DNA of 64,000 bases from UMGS363 sp051881775 (GTDB taxonomy: Bacteria > Bacillota > Clostridia > Oscillospirales > Ruminococcaceae). A program made the position numbers and the translations under genes. Below, one piece after another: positions 49,830-57,686 of this stretch. The stretch spans positions 27,303 to 91,302 of the forward strand of contig JBJEQN010000122.1 of assembly GCA_051881775.1 (NCBI GenBank), written 5' to 3'. The notes beneath the pieces are model-generated. The model was given only the letters and a program-made list of their open reading frames with translations. It was not told the origin of the DNA and did not search any database. Positions within the stretch are counted from its first letter, which is position 1, and each line of letters opens with the position of its first letter.

Positions 49830-50538
49830 ATATGTCCGTCCACAGTTCAAGCTTGAAAAAGTGCGAAAAATAGCAGTCCATTATGTTGGAAATCCGAACA
49901 CATCGGCACTTGCAAACAGAAACTACTTTGAAAGCTGCGGCAAAACGGGAGCAAGGTATGTTTCTTCGCATTACATAATCGGACTTGAAGGCGAGATCAT
50001 TCAATGTATTCCCTTGGACGAGTGGTCTTACTGCACTAATCAGGCGAACGGATACAGCATATCCATTGAATGCTGTCACCCCGACAGCACGGGCAAATTT
50101 ACAGATGAAACCGAAAAAAGTCTGGCTGAATTATGTGCTTTCCTTTGCAAAAAGTTCGGACTTACCGAGGAAGATATAATCAGACACTACGATGTAACTG
50201 GCAAGCAGTGTCCGTTATACTGGTCACCGACAAAATATGTATCAAAGGAAACCGCTGACAGAAGGTTTAATGCTTTCAAGTCAAAGGTAGCGGCTATGCT
50301 CGGAAAAAGCACCGAATCAGAGTCTTTTCCGTACAAGGTCAGAATAACCGATACAGAACTTAATGTCAGAAAAGACGCAGGAACTAACAATCCGGTGGTA
50401 TTTGTTCTGAAGAAAGGCGAAGTTTATACAATTGTTGATGAGAAGAACGTGAACGGGTACAAGTGGGGTCTGCTGAAATCTTATGCGGGCAAGCGTAACG
50501 GTTGGATCTCGTTGAAATATACAGAAAGGGTAAGGTGA
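49795..50538 (+). CDS. Endolysin: N-acetylmuramoyl-L-alanine amidase with SH3 domain
   Basis: ATG 49795 is nine bases from GGAGG; the ATG at 49789 is too close. The 247-residue lysin has an Amidase_2 domain (about residues 20-150) with zinc ligands in KIAVHYVGNPNTSA and in IRHYDVTGKQCPLYW, plus SSHYIIGLEGEIIQCIPLDE and YSISIECCHPDSTG. An SH3b wall-binding domain follows (about 185-245: VRITDTELNVRKDAGTNNPV, KKGEVYTIVDEKNVNGYKWG). It cuts the amide between MurNAc and L-Ala at lysis. Confidence 0.94.
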   Translation: MKITEMFLTPSKYVRPQFKLEKVRKIAVHYVGNPNTSALANRNYFESCGKTGARYVSSHYIIGLEGEIIQCIPLDEWSYCTNQANGYSISIECCHPDSTGKFTDETEKSLAELCAFLCKKFGLTEEDIIRHYDVTGKQCPLYWSPTKYVSKETADRRFNAFKSKVAAMLGKSTESESFPYKVRITDTELNVRKDAGTNNPVVFVLKKGEVYTIVDEKNVNGYKWGLLKSYAGKRNGWISLKYTERVR

Positions 50539-50545
50539 AGTGAGT

Positions 50546-50761
50546 ATGAAGATAAACTGGAAACAGAAACTGTCGAGCCGCAAGTTCTGGGCGGCTGTCG
50601 CAGGTGTTATCATCAGCGTTATGGTCACATTCAATGTTGATGCTGTTACTCAGGAACGTGTGGCAGGAGTTATTTCTGCGGCAGGTACTCTTGCAATTTA
50701 TATGCTTGCCGAGGGTGCAACGGATAAAGCCGCAGTAAAGAAGAATAACGAGGAGGAATAG
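50546..50761 (+). CDS. Holin
   Basis: ATG 50546, eight bases after AAGGTGAAG, gives 71 residues: MKINWKQKLSSRKFWAAVAG, then a first hydrophobic span (VAGVIISVMVTF), a polar turn with NVDAVTQERVAG, and a second span (VISAAGTLAIYMLAEGA) before a charged tail. This is the phage_holin_1 (phi LC3) layout. It follows the amidase by seven bases and forms the lysis cassette with it. Confidence 0.9.
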   Translation: MKINWKQKLSSRKFWAAVAGVIISVMVTFNVDAVTQERVAGVISAAGTLAIYMLAEGATDKAAVKKNNEEE

Positions 50762-50763
50762 CG

Positions 50764-51090
50764 GTGGATGTAGTTGTTTTGGTCATAGGCTGGCTCATTT
50801 CGGCATTTGGAGTGGGCAGCATTGTTTCGTCACATATAAACAAACGCATCGAAAAGGTTCAGCAGAAGCAGAAAGAGCAGGAAATCAAGCAGAGTGCAGT
50901 TGAAAAAGGTGTACAAGCACTCCTGCGTTCCGAGATCATTCGAATGTACAACAAATACTCCGAGCTTGGCAGGTTTCCGATTTATGAGCGTGAAAACCTT
51001 GAACATCTTTATGCTGAATACAAGGCTTTGGGTGGGAATGGTGTTGTGGAGGGACTTGTGGAGGATTTGAATGGGCTGCCTACGCAGTAG
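50764..51090 (+). CDS. Small membrane-anchored coiled-coil protein of the lysis cassette
   Basis: GTG 50764 follows AGGAGGAA. The 108-residue protein has one N-terminal membrane span (VVVLVIGWLISAFGVGSIVS) and then a long charged coiled coil (NKRIEKVQQKQKEQEIKQSA), ending in a helical region (IRMYNKYSELGRFPIYEREN, LEHLYAEYKALGG). Proteins of this form accompany holins in clostridial phages and may be a second holin or regulator. It is the last structural/lysis gene. Confidence 0.7.
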   Translation: MDVVVLVIGWLISAFGVGSIVSSHINKRIEKVQQKQKEQEIKQSAVEKGVQALLRSEIIRMYNKYSELGRFPIYERENLEHLYAEYKALGGNGVVEGLVEDLNGLPTQ

Positions 51091-51425
51091 AATAAGCTAA
51101 AGGTTTACAGAATTATATACGTTTCAAATTCTATCAACCTATTCCATTTAAATGTTTTATTTATGACAAACAGCAGTAAACATAGTATAATGTATTCGAA
51201 ATTACTGTATAAGCTGTTCGGTATCAATTTCGTGTTTTTTATGACCTTATTAATGAGTATAGAAGTAGATGCCATGCTGCATACAGAGAATTTGTAGTTG
51301 TTCGCAAAAGAAGAAAGGTTGATGGTATATGGGAGATTTATGGGTATAAATGAATCACAACAAGGATAAATAGGTAAGAGATTTTTCGTTTTATAAGCTC
51401 CATACTACAGAAATTTGTGCTTTGT
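51091..51425. other. Non-coding/degenerate stretch after the lysis cassette
   Basis: AT-rich sequence without a complete gene. A TGACAA...TATAAT-like pair lies at about 51163-51192 and a start-less 46-codon frame at 51213-51353. Composition shifts sharply to AT-rich here, marking the inserted cargo that follows. Confidence 0.5.
51213..51353 (+). pseudogene. Start-less protein-like fragment
   Basis: After an in-frame TAA the frame reads AVRYQFRVFYDLINEYRSRC, AAYREFVVVRKRRKVDGIWE and IYGYK before a TGA. It has no start codon, yet the residue mix looks protein-like. It may be the end of a lost gene. I do not recognise the family. Confidence 0.25.
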
Positions 51426-51474
51426 GAATTATTTTTTGTATTTTCTAACTGAATTATTTTTTGTATTTTCTAAC
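51426..51474 (+). repeat. Two tandem copies of a 25-bp unit
   Basis: GAATTATTTTTTGTATTTTC plus TAAC is repeated exactly at 51426 and 51451, ending just before the -35 box at 51479. Confidence 0.85.
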
Positions 51475-51478
51475 ATTA

Positions 51479-51507
51479 TTGACATTTAATTGCGTTTATG
51501 GTATAAT
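51479..51507 (+). promoter_or_regulatory. Consensus promoter of the zinc-ribbon/TPR cargo gene
   Basis: TTGACA (51479-51484), 17 bases, TATAAT (51502-51507) with TGG before it: a perfect sigma-A promoter with extended -10. AAAAGGAG and ATG follow 22 bases later. Confidence 0.9.
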
Positions 51508-51529
51508 TTTTTAAAAGGAGTGATATGAC

Positions 51530-52627
51530 ATGGCACTAATAAATTGTCCCGAATGTAAAAAAGAAATCAGTGATACCGTAAGAAAATGTCCCAATTGTGG
51601 TTACACAATAAAAAAATTCGACAAAAAAACATTTATTATAGTCGGTATTTCCTTATTGGTAGTAATAATTGCAGTTGTAAGTTTAGTGATTTTGGTACCA
51701 TTAAATAAATACAATAATGCTTTAAAATTGTTAGAAGCTGAAGACTATCAGAATGCACTAATATCGTTTAAGTCGTTAGGAGATTATTCTGATTCTTTAG
51801 AAAAGATTGATTATATTAATAAAAAGATAGATTATTTGAATGCCAAGAATTTGAAAGAAAATGGAGATTTTGAAAAGGCCAAAGATATTCTTATCTCTTT
51901 AAATGGGTTTGAAGACTCTGATCAATTGATTTCGGATATTAATAATGAAATAGATTATAAAGAAGCTACAACATTAATTAATTCCGAAAAATATGATGAA
52001 GCAAAAAGGATATTAATTTCATTAGATGGGTATAAGGATTCTGCAAAACTATTAGATGATGTTAATAATGAAATCATATATCAATCTGCATTTGAATTGC
52101 TATATAAAGCTGAATTTGAAGACGCTATCAAGGAGTTTGAAACCATATCATCGTACAAAGACACTAAAGACATATTATCAACTATAAAAAATGAAAAAAA
52201 ACTTTTTAAAGGACTTAACAATTTGAGAACAGAATTAATAGATCCTAGTTCATTTGAATTAAGAGAAGTATGGTGTTATAAAGGTGTCGATACTAATAAC
52301 TATGATTTTATAATTGAGTTTTCAGGAAGCAATAAAATGGGTGGCAAAACGATTTCTTATGCAATGTTTACATCAACCGATTTGGGTGACAATGAACCAA
52401 TATTAGTTGGAACATCTCGTCAAGAATATGTACAAAGCCTCGATGATACTAAAGCTCAAATAAAGAGCCTTTCAATTGATTATATTTATGAGTATGCTAT
52501 TGGCATACTGATATACTGCGATTTATATGGTGTTACAAATATAGATGGTAAGTCATATGAAGAAAAACAACTTGTTGATTTTCCTATGGATATAAAAAGA
52601 CTAAATGAAATAATAATGGCAAATTGA
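51530..52627 (+). CDS. Membrane-anchored zinc-ribbon protein with TPR-like repeats (lysogenic conversion candidate)
   Basis: The 365-residue protein has an N-terminal zinc ribbon (INCPECKKEISDTVRKCPNC), one membrane span (about 36-58, IIVGISLLVVIIAVVSLVIL) and about four ~40-residue helical repeats on the pattern Y..A..LL....Y..A...F..L..Y.DS (residues 62-225). A C-terminal domain of its own follows, with DPSSFELREVWCYKGVDTNN. It is much more AT-rich than the phage genes and has its own consensus promoter. It sits directly after the lysis cassette, the classic site for genes expressed in the lysogen. A role in superinfection exclusion or host surface change is inference; similar zinc-ribbon/repeat proteins also exist as host proteins. 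Confidence 0.72.
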   Translation: MALINCPECKKEISDTVRKCPNCGYTIKKFDKKTFIIVGISLLVVIIAVVSLVILVPLNKYNNALKLLEAEDYQNALISFKSLGDYSDSLEKIDYINKKIDYLNAKNLKENGDFEKAKDILISLNGFEDSDQLISDINNEIDYKEATTLINSEKYDEAKRILISLDGYKDSAKLLDDVNNEIIYQSAFELLYKAEFEDAIKEFETISSYKDTKDILSTIKNEKKLFKGLNNLRTELIDPSSFELREVWCYKGVDTNNYDFIIEFSGSNKMGGKTISYAMFTSTDLGDNEPILVGTSRQEYVQSLDDTKAQIKSLSIDYIYEYAIGILIYCDLYGVTNIDGKSYEEKQLVDFPMDIKRLNEIIMAN

Positions 52628-52813
52628 TTTATATAAATTCTTCTGATGATATTGAATTTAAATTTGACAGATTTTGGGCAAAATATATTTTTAAAATGAA
52701 AACAAAAATGGTAACAATTAATGTCTTTGATGATGATAAGGCTTTGTTTTATACATAAGTAGTTGATAAAGTTACAGTAGGTCAAGTCAAAAAGATATTA
52801 GAAAAAAATGATT
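52624..52813 (+). pseudogene. Small coupled frame interrupted by a stop codon
   Basis: TTG 52624 overlaps the stop of the preceding gene. The frame reads LIYINSSDDIEFKFDRFWAK, continues with MVTINVFDDDKALFYT and meets TAA at 52756-52758. The same frame goes on as VVDKVTVGQVKKILEKNDY up to the terminator, so it looks like one ~62-codon gene with an in-frame stop. Both halves have protein-like composition. Either the 44-residue product is real, or the gene is recently inactivated. Confidence 0.4.
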
Positions 52814-52849
52814 ATTCCGCCAAGGATTTTCCTTCGGCGGAATTTTTTT
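52814..52849 (+). terminator. Terminator after the cargo genes
   Basis: ATTCCGCC (52814-52821) and GGCGGAAT (52835-52842) pair, with a further AAGGA/TCCTT inside, and TTTTTTT follows. Confidence 0.9.
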
Positions 52850-52857
52850 GCCCAAAA

Positions 52858-52899
52858 CGTCCTTTTATCACTCCTCCCAAGGCTAATATACAGAGGGTG
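52858..52899 (+). promoter_or_regulatory. 42-nt leader motif, copy 1
   Basis: CGTCCTTTTATCACTCCTCC, then CAAGGCTAAT, then GAGGGTG. It matches 57155-57196 at 28 of 42 positions without gaps, and each copy can fold by pairing its CACxCCTC arm with the GAGG(G)TG arm. It precedes a small phage gene. Confidence 0.45.
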
Positions 52900-52932
52900 A
52901 AAAACAAACCCTTCAGAAACGGAGGTGAGATA

Positions 52933-53124
52933 ATGAAACACAATCTTCATATAAGTGTTTCAGACAAACCACAGAAAAGCGGTCTGGTTTCCTGCAAGGA
53001 CATTACCTTAAGAGAAAAGTTCCTGCGAATGCTGTTCGGCAAAAAGCAGAAACTTATGATCCTTGTGCCGGGTGATTCCATCGAGGAACTTGAAATTACG
53101 AAAAAGGAGGATAATTGGTTATGA
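52933..53124 (+). CDS. Small phage protein of the replication module
   Basis: ATG 52933 follows ACGGAGGTGAG; an in-frame GTG at 52897 lies inside the leader hairpin. The 63-residue protein reads MKHNLHISVSDKPQKSGLVS, CKDITLREKFLRMLFGKKQK and LMILVPGDSIEELEITKKED. It is the usual first gene of the DUF2800-DUF2815-polymerase block in clostridial phages. Function unknown. Its stop overlaps the next start (ATGA). Confidence 0.78.
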   Translation: MKHNLHISVSDKPQKSGLVSCKDITLREKFLRMLFGKKQKLMILVPGDSIEELEITKKEDNWL

Positions 53125-53453
53125 GTAAGGTTGCAATATTGCTCGATGCGGTCATTGACGTAATAGCAAACGTAAGATCACTCGCAGATAGCTTGCAGAA
53201 AACCGCAGATGTTTTGGCAGATCTCAATGATACGGAACTTAAGGCAAACGCTGTTGATGTACTGCCCAAAAAGATTGAAAAATCCTACACTTTGGAGGAT
53301 GTCAGAGGTGTTCTTGCGGAAAAGAGCCAGAAAGGACATACAGCTGAAGTGAAGGAACTTATCGTTAAATTCGGAGGGAATAAGCTGTCTGATATTTCTC
53401 CCGATAAATATGGGGAGCTTATAAAACTGGCGGAGGAATTCGATAATGGGTAA
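53121..53453 (+). CDS. Small helical phage protein (110 residues)
   Basis: ATG 53121 overlaps the previous stop. The N-terminal half is a long helix (VAILLDAVIDVIANVRSLAD, SLQKTADVLADLNDTELKAN). The C-terminal half contains SYTLEDVRGVLAEKSQKGHT and KELIVKFGGNKLSDISPDKY, the small domain often annotated rRNA-biogenesis-like in phages. It always travels with DUF2800 and DUF2815. Role unknown, probably a replication accessory. Overlaps the next gene by eight bases. Confidence 0.78.
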   Translation: MSKVAILLDAVIDVIANVRSLADSLQKTADVLADLNDTELKANAVDVLPKKIEKSYTLEDVRGVLAEKSQKGHTAEVKELIVKFGGNKLSDISPDKYGELIKLAEEFDNG

Positions 53454-54576
53454 TCATGCATTACTTTCTCCTTCATCATCACATAGGTGGCTCAAATGTC
53501 CGCCAAGTGCTGTACTTGAAACAGAATTCGAGAATAGAGCAGGTACTGCCGCCGAGGAGGGAACAGCTGCTCACGCTTTTGCAGAACACAAGCTTAAAAA
53601 GGCACTTGGCATACAGAGCGAAGTACCGGTGTCTTCTTATGATAACGATGAAATGCAGGAGCATACCGATGCTTATGCTGAATTTGTCATTGAACAGTTT
53701 GAGACTGCAAAGCTGCATTGTAAAGATCCGCTGATACTTATCGAACAGCAGGTCGACTTTTCCGAGTATGTTCCGTCAGGATATGGAACAGCAGACTGTG
53801 TTATAGTTTCGGACAACAAGCTTCATATCATTGATTTTAAATATGGTATCGGAGTTCTGGTCGATGCGTATGACAATCCACAGATGAAATGCTATGCTCT
53901 CGGTGCTTTGAATATCTATGACAGAATTTATGACATAGCAGAGGTTTCAATGTCTATCTTTCAGCCTCGCAGAGAGAATGTCAGCACATGGACGATTACT
54001 GTTGATGAACTTAAGGCATGGGCAGAAAAAGAACTGAAACCAAAAGCTGAACTTGCGGCAAGAGGTGAGGGAGAATACTGTTCGGGTGAATGGTGTGCTT
54101 TCTGCAAAGCCGCTGTCAGATGTAGAGCAAGGGCAGAGGACAAGCTGAAACTTGCAAAGGAAGATTTCAAACTTCCTCCTCTTCTTACAGACAAGGAGAT
54201 AGAAGAGGTTTTAGCGGTCATTCCCGACCTTACAAAGTGGGCAAATGAGATACTGGCTTATGCGACTGAGGCTGCTGTTGAACACGGTAAAGTCTGGAAT
54301 GGCTTTAAGGTTGTTGAAGGCAGGTCGGTTCGTAAATATAGAGATGAAAATGCAGTTGCAGAAGCAGCAATTGCAGCAGGGTATAAGGATATATATCATC
54401 AGAGCCTTATTACCCTGACAGAAATGCAGAAACTGATGGGAAAGGATAATTTTGAAAAGGTGTTGGGTGACCTTATCATAAAACCGCCCGGAAAGCCTAC
54501 TCTTGTGTCGAATACAGACAAAAGGACGGCTATAAACGTTACTAATGCTAAAAACGAATTCAAAATGGAGGATTAA
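53446..54576 (+). CDS. DUF2800 Cas4-like phage nuclease
   Basis: The 376-residue protein begins MGNHALLSPSSSHRWLKCPP and has the PD-(D/E)XK core AAEEGTAAHAFAEHKLKKAL, YGTADCVIVSDNKLHIIDFK (Asp and the D-x-K), YGIGVLVDAYDNPQMKCYAL (Q-x3-Y). Clustered cysteines GEYCSGEWCAFCKAAVRCRA near residue 210 are probably iron-sulfur ligands as in Cas4/AddB-type nucleases. It should act as a 5'-3' exonuclease in phage recombination, alongside the DUF2815 protein. Confidence 0.9.
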   Translation: MGNHALLSPSSSHRWLKCPPSAVLETEFENRAGTAAEEGTAAHAFAEHKLKKALGIQSEVPVSSYDNDEMQEHTDAYAEFVIEQFETAKLHCKDPLILIEQQVDFSEYVPSGYGTADCVIVSDNKLHIIDFKYGIGVLVDAYDNPQMKCYALGALNIYDRIYDIAEVSMSIFQPRRENVSTWTITVDELKAWAEKELKPKAELAARGEGEYCSGEWCAFCKAAVRCRARAEDKLKLAKEDFKLPPLLTDKEIEEVLAVIPDLTKWANEILAYATEAAVEHGKVWNGFKVVEGRSVRKYRDENAVAEAAIAAGYKDIYHQSLITLTEMQKLMGKDNFEKVLGDLIIKPPGKPTLVSNTDKRTAINVTNAKNEFKMED

Positions 54577-54580
54577 TATC

Positions 54581-55129
54581 ATGGCTAATATTAATAAGTT
54601 AAAAGTAATCACAGGTATTTTATCAAGACTTTCATTCTTTCATGGCTGGGAACCGGTTTCAATCAATGGTGGTCCCGAAAGATACAGCGTGTCGGTACTT
54701 ATTCCGAAAGATGATACGGAAACGGTAAAGGCTATCGAGGCTGCGATAGATGCGGCTATTGAGGAAGGCATACCTAAGTTTGGCGGTAAGAAACCCAATA
54801 AATCTGCTCTTAAGCTCCCTCTTCGTGACGGAGATACAGAACGTGACGATCCTGCTTACAAAGGTCACTACTTCATCAATGCAAACAGCAGAACAGCACC
54901 GCAGATCGTTGACAGAAACTTGAATCCTATCCTTGACCGTGACGAGGTATACAGTGGCTGTTATGCAAGAGTATCACTTACGTTTTATGCGTTTAATTCT
55001 AATGGGAATAAAGGGGTAGCGGTCGGACTTGGCAATATTCAGAAGATAAAGGACGGTACACCGCTTGGCGGCCGCAGCACAGCAAAGGACGATTTCAGCA
55101 AGGTCAGTGACGATGATTTTCTGGCATAA
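54581..55129 (+). CDS. DUF2815 phage ssDNA-binding-like protein
   Basis: ATG 54581 is five bases after the nuclease stop, with GGAGGATTAAT upstream; 182 residues. The OB-like core reads KVITGILSRLSFFHGWEPVS, YSVSVLIPKDDTETVKAIEA, PLRDGDTERDDPAYKGHYFI and GCYARVSLTFYAFNSNGNKG, ending in an acidic tip (DDFSKVSDDDFLA) typical of ssDNA-binding proteins. It probably protects single strands and recruits partners during replication. Confidence 0.9.
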   Translation: MANINKLKVITGILSRLSFFHGWEPVSINGGPERYSVSVLIPKDDTETVKAIEAAIDAAIEEGIPKFGGKKPNKSALKLPLRDGDTERDDPAYKGHYFINANSRTAPQIVDRNLNPILDRDEVYSGCYARVSLTFYAFNSNGNKGVAVGLGNIQKIKDGTPLGGRSTAKDDFSKVSDDDFLA

Positions 55130-55146
55130 ATAGAATAGTTTTCAAA

Positions 55147-55184
55147 CGGGCGGCGGAGGTGTTTCTCTGCCGTCTTTTTTTGTT
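55147..55184 (+). terminator. Possible weak terminator before the polymerase gene
   Basis: GGGCGGCGGA faces TCTCTGCCGTC with imperfect pairing and is followed by TTTTTTT. The stem is poor, so read-through is likely. Confidence 0.3.
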
Positions 55185-55197
55185 TTGAGGTGATGAT

Positions 55198-57150
55198 TTG
55201 AAGTCTTTAAGTATTGATATTGAAACCTTTTCAAGCGTTGATCTTGCAAAGTCCGGTGTGTACAAATATGCGGAAAGTGACGATTTTGACTTGATGCTGT
55301 TCGGATATATGACCGATGATGGGGAGAAAGATGTAGTGGATATACGTCTTGGAGAAAAACTGCCGCAGAGTATTATTGATGCCCTCGTTGATGATAAGGT
55401 CATAAAGTGGGCATTTAATGCACAGTTTGAACGTGTTTGTCTGTCACGTTATCTTTCTGATTTAGGAGTGCATTTTGACGGAGAGTATCTTGATTCGTCA
55501 GCCTGGAGATGTACAATGATATGGTCGGCAACGCTTGGACTGCCCTTATCTCTTGAGGGTGTTGGTGCTGTGCTTGGACTTGAAAAGCAGAAAATGACAG
55601 AGGGCAAGAGCCTCATTAAATATTTCTGTGTGCCTTGCTTACCTACTAAGACCAATGGTGAGAGAACAAGAAATATGCCCTGTCACGATATGAAGAAGTG
55701 GGCAGTTTTCAAAGAATATAACCTGCGTGACGTTGAAGTTGAAAGAAGCATACAGCAGAAGCTTTCAAGATTTCCCGTGAGTGATGAGATATGGGAGCAG
55801 TATCACTTGGATCAGGAGATTAATGACCGTGGAATAGGCGTTGATATGACTTTAGTTTCAAATGCCATTGCAATTGATGATAAAAGCAAGACTCTGCTTA
55901 CAAAACAGATGCAGGAACTTACAAGCCTTGAAAATCCTAATTCTGTGATCCAGATGAAGAACTGGCTTTCGGAGAATGGTCTTGAAACAGATACTCTCGG
56001 CAAGAAAGCCGTTGCCGAACTTATAAAAAACGCTCCCGATAACCTTGCCGATGTGCTGTATCTTCGTCAGCAGCTTGCCAAAAGCAGCGTAAAGAAATAC
56101 ACAGCTATGAAAAATGCTGTCTGCAATGATAACAGAATACGTGGAATGTTTACTTTTATGGGAGCAAACCGCACGGGACGTTTCAGTTCAAAGCTGGTTC
56201 AGCTGCAGAACCTTCCTCAGAACCATATGAGTGACCTTGCAAATGCAAGAGAACTTGTTCGGAACGGTAACTTTGATGCACTTGAACTTCTTTATGATGA
56301 TATTCCCGATACTTTATCGCAGCTTATTCGTACAGCTTTTGTTCCGCAGGGTGGAAATAAGTTCATCGTTGCAGACTTTTCAGCTATTGAAGCAAGAGTT
56401 CTTGCGTGGCTTGCAGGCGAGAAGTGGAGAATAAAAGTGTTTGAAGAAGGTAAGGACATCTATTGCAGCAGCGCATCACAGATGTTCGGTGTTCCCGTTG
56501 AAAAGCATGGCATAAACGCACATTTAAGGCAGAAAGGCAAAATTGCTGAACTGGCACTTGGCTATGGCGGCTCGGTAGGTGCATTGAAAGCTATGGGAGC
56601 AATTGAAATGGGACTTACAGAAGATGAATTACAGCCGCTCGTTTCTGCTTGGAGAAATGCCAATCCGTCAATAACAATGCTCTGGTGGGATATTGACAGC
56701 TGTGTCAAGGAAACAGTAACGAAAAAAGTTACTGCCGAAACTCACGGCATCAAATTCTTCTATGAAAGCGGATTTTTGTTTATAGTTCTTCCGTCCGGAA
56801 GGAAACTGGCGTATGTAAAACCGAGGATAGGCACAAACAAATTTGGCGGTGAGTCAGTTACCTATGAGGGAATAGGCAGCACAAAGAAGTGGGAAAGGCT
56901 TGAAAGCTACGGTCCTAAATTCTGTGAAAACATTACGCAGGCTATTGCAAGGGATATTCTTTTGTACGCTATGCAGACATTGCGGCATTGCAGGATAGTG
57001 GCTCATGTTCACGATGAGATCATAATTGAGTGCAGAAAAGATATGTCGCTTAAGGCGGTATGCGAGCAGATGAGCAGAACTCCACCTTGGGCAGAGGGTT
57101 TGCTGCTCCGTGCCGATGGTTATGAATGTGATTTCTATAAAAAAGATTGA
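55198..57150 (+). CDS. Phage family A DNA polymerase
   Basis: TTG 55198 follows GAGGTGATG; 650 residues. An N-terminal 3'-5' exonuclease-like domain starts with LSIDIETFSSVDLAKSG (D-x-E) and has the FNAQFERVCLSRYL motif. The polymerase domain carries motif A FIVADFSAIEARVLAWLAGE (about residue 395), the O-helix RQKGKIAELALGYGGSVGAL and motif C IVAHVHDEIIIECR. It replicates phage DNA. No 5' nuclease domain is present, as usual for phage enzymes of this type. Confidence 0.95.
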   Translation: MKSLSIDIETFSSVDLAKSGVYKYAESDDFDLMLFGYMTDDGEKDVVDIRLGEKLPQSIIDALVDDKVIKWAFNAQFERVCLSRYLSDLGVHFDGEYLDSSAWRCTMIWSATLGLPLSLEGVGAVLGLEKQKMTEGKSLIKYFCVPCLPTKTNGERTRNMPCHDMKKWAVFKEYNLRDVEVERSIQQKLSRFPVSDEIWEQYHLDQEINDRGIGVDMTLVSNAIAIDDKSKTLLTKQMQELTSLENPNSVIQMKNWLSENGLETDTLGKKAVAELIKNAPDNLADVLYLRQQLAKSSVKKYTAMKNAVCNDNRIRGMFTFMGANRTGRFSSKLVQLQNLPQNHMSDLANARELVRNGNFDALELLYDDIPDTLSQLIRTAFVPQGGNKFIVADFSAIEARVLAWLAGEKWRIKVFEEGKDIYCSSASQMFGVPVEKHGINAHLRQKGKIAELALGYGGSVGALKAMGAIEMGLTEDELQPLVSAWRNANPSITMLWWDIDSCVKETVTKKVTAETHGIKFFYESGFLFIVLPSGRKLAYVKPRIGTNKFGGESVTYEGIGSTKKWERLESYGPKFCENITQAIARDILLYAMQTLRHCRIVAHVHDEIIIECRKDMSLKAVCEQMSRTPPWAEGLLLRADGYECDFYKKD

Positions 57151-57154
57151 TTTG

Positions 57155-57196
57155 CGTCCTTTTTCACCTCCTGCCGTGGCTTATTGGTAGGAGGTG
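57155..57196 (+). promoter_or_regulatory. 42-nt leader motif, copy 2, hiding a ribosome binding site
   Basis: CACCTCCT (57165-57172) pairs perfectly with AGGAGGTG (57189-57196). The 3' arm is the ribosome binding site of the next gene, five bases before its ATG, and TTTTT follows the stem. It is a candidate translational or attenuation switch and is related to 52858-52899. Confidence 0.55.
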
Positions 57197-57201
57197 TTTT
57201 T

Positions 57202-57591
57202 ATGACCAATGATCAGAAAACACAAATGGAATACTATCGAAAGAAAGGTCACGGCTATAAGCAGATAGCAAAACTGACCGGTATCTCCGTTAATACCGTC
57301 AAATCATATTTCCGAAGAAATGCTCTGAACGAGAAGGAATCCGTGTGCGAGCAATGCGGCAGGGAGATTGTCCAGCAAAAAGGACGCAAACGCAAGAGGT
57401 TCTGCTCGGACAGCTGCAGAAACAAGTGGTGGAACAGTCATCTTGACCTTGTAAAAAGGAAAGCAAACTACGAATATGTTTGTGCTTTCTGCAAAAAGCC
57501 GTTCACAGCGTATGGCAATGCAAAAAGAAAGTATTGTTGTTTTGAATGTTACTCGAACAGCCGTATAAAGAGCCATAATTTCAACAAATAA
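57202..57591 (+). CDS. HTH and zinc-finger regulatory protein
   Basis: The 129-residue protein joins a sigma-region-4-like HTH (MEYYRKKGHGYKQIAKLTGI, SVNTVKSYFRRNAL) to two cysteine modules (VCEQCGREIVQQKG, RFCSDSCRNKWW and YVCAFCKKPFTAYGNAKRKY, CCFECYS) that look like treble-clef or MYM-type zinc fingers. Such proteins sit at the end of the replication block and may regulate late or recombination genes. Its ribosome binding site lies in the 3' arm of a perfect hairpin, so translation is probably regulated. Confidence 0.82.
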   Translation: MTNDQKTQMEYYRKKGHGYKQIAKLTGISVNTVKSYFRRNALNEKESVCEQCGREIVQQKGRKRKRFCSDSCRNKWWNSHLDLVKRKANYEYVCAFCKKPFTAYGNAKRKYCCFECYSNSRIKSHNFNK

Positions 57592-57686
57592 CGGAGCAAT
57601 AATTCTACGATAGATTTTCTTTTTATTTGCCAAAAGTAGTTGATATATGACTGCTTTTATGGGAATATGTGATAGGGGTGATGAAC

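Noticed and set aside
51163..51192. TGACAA...TATAAT pair as a promoter
   Set aside because: Spacing is acceptable but it leads only into a start-less fragment; the consensus promoter at 51479 explains the following gene.
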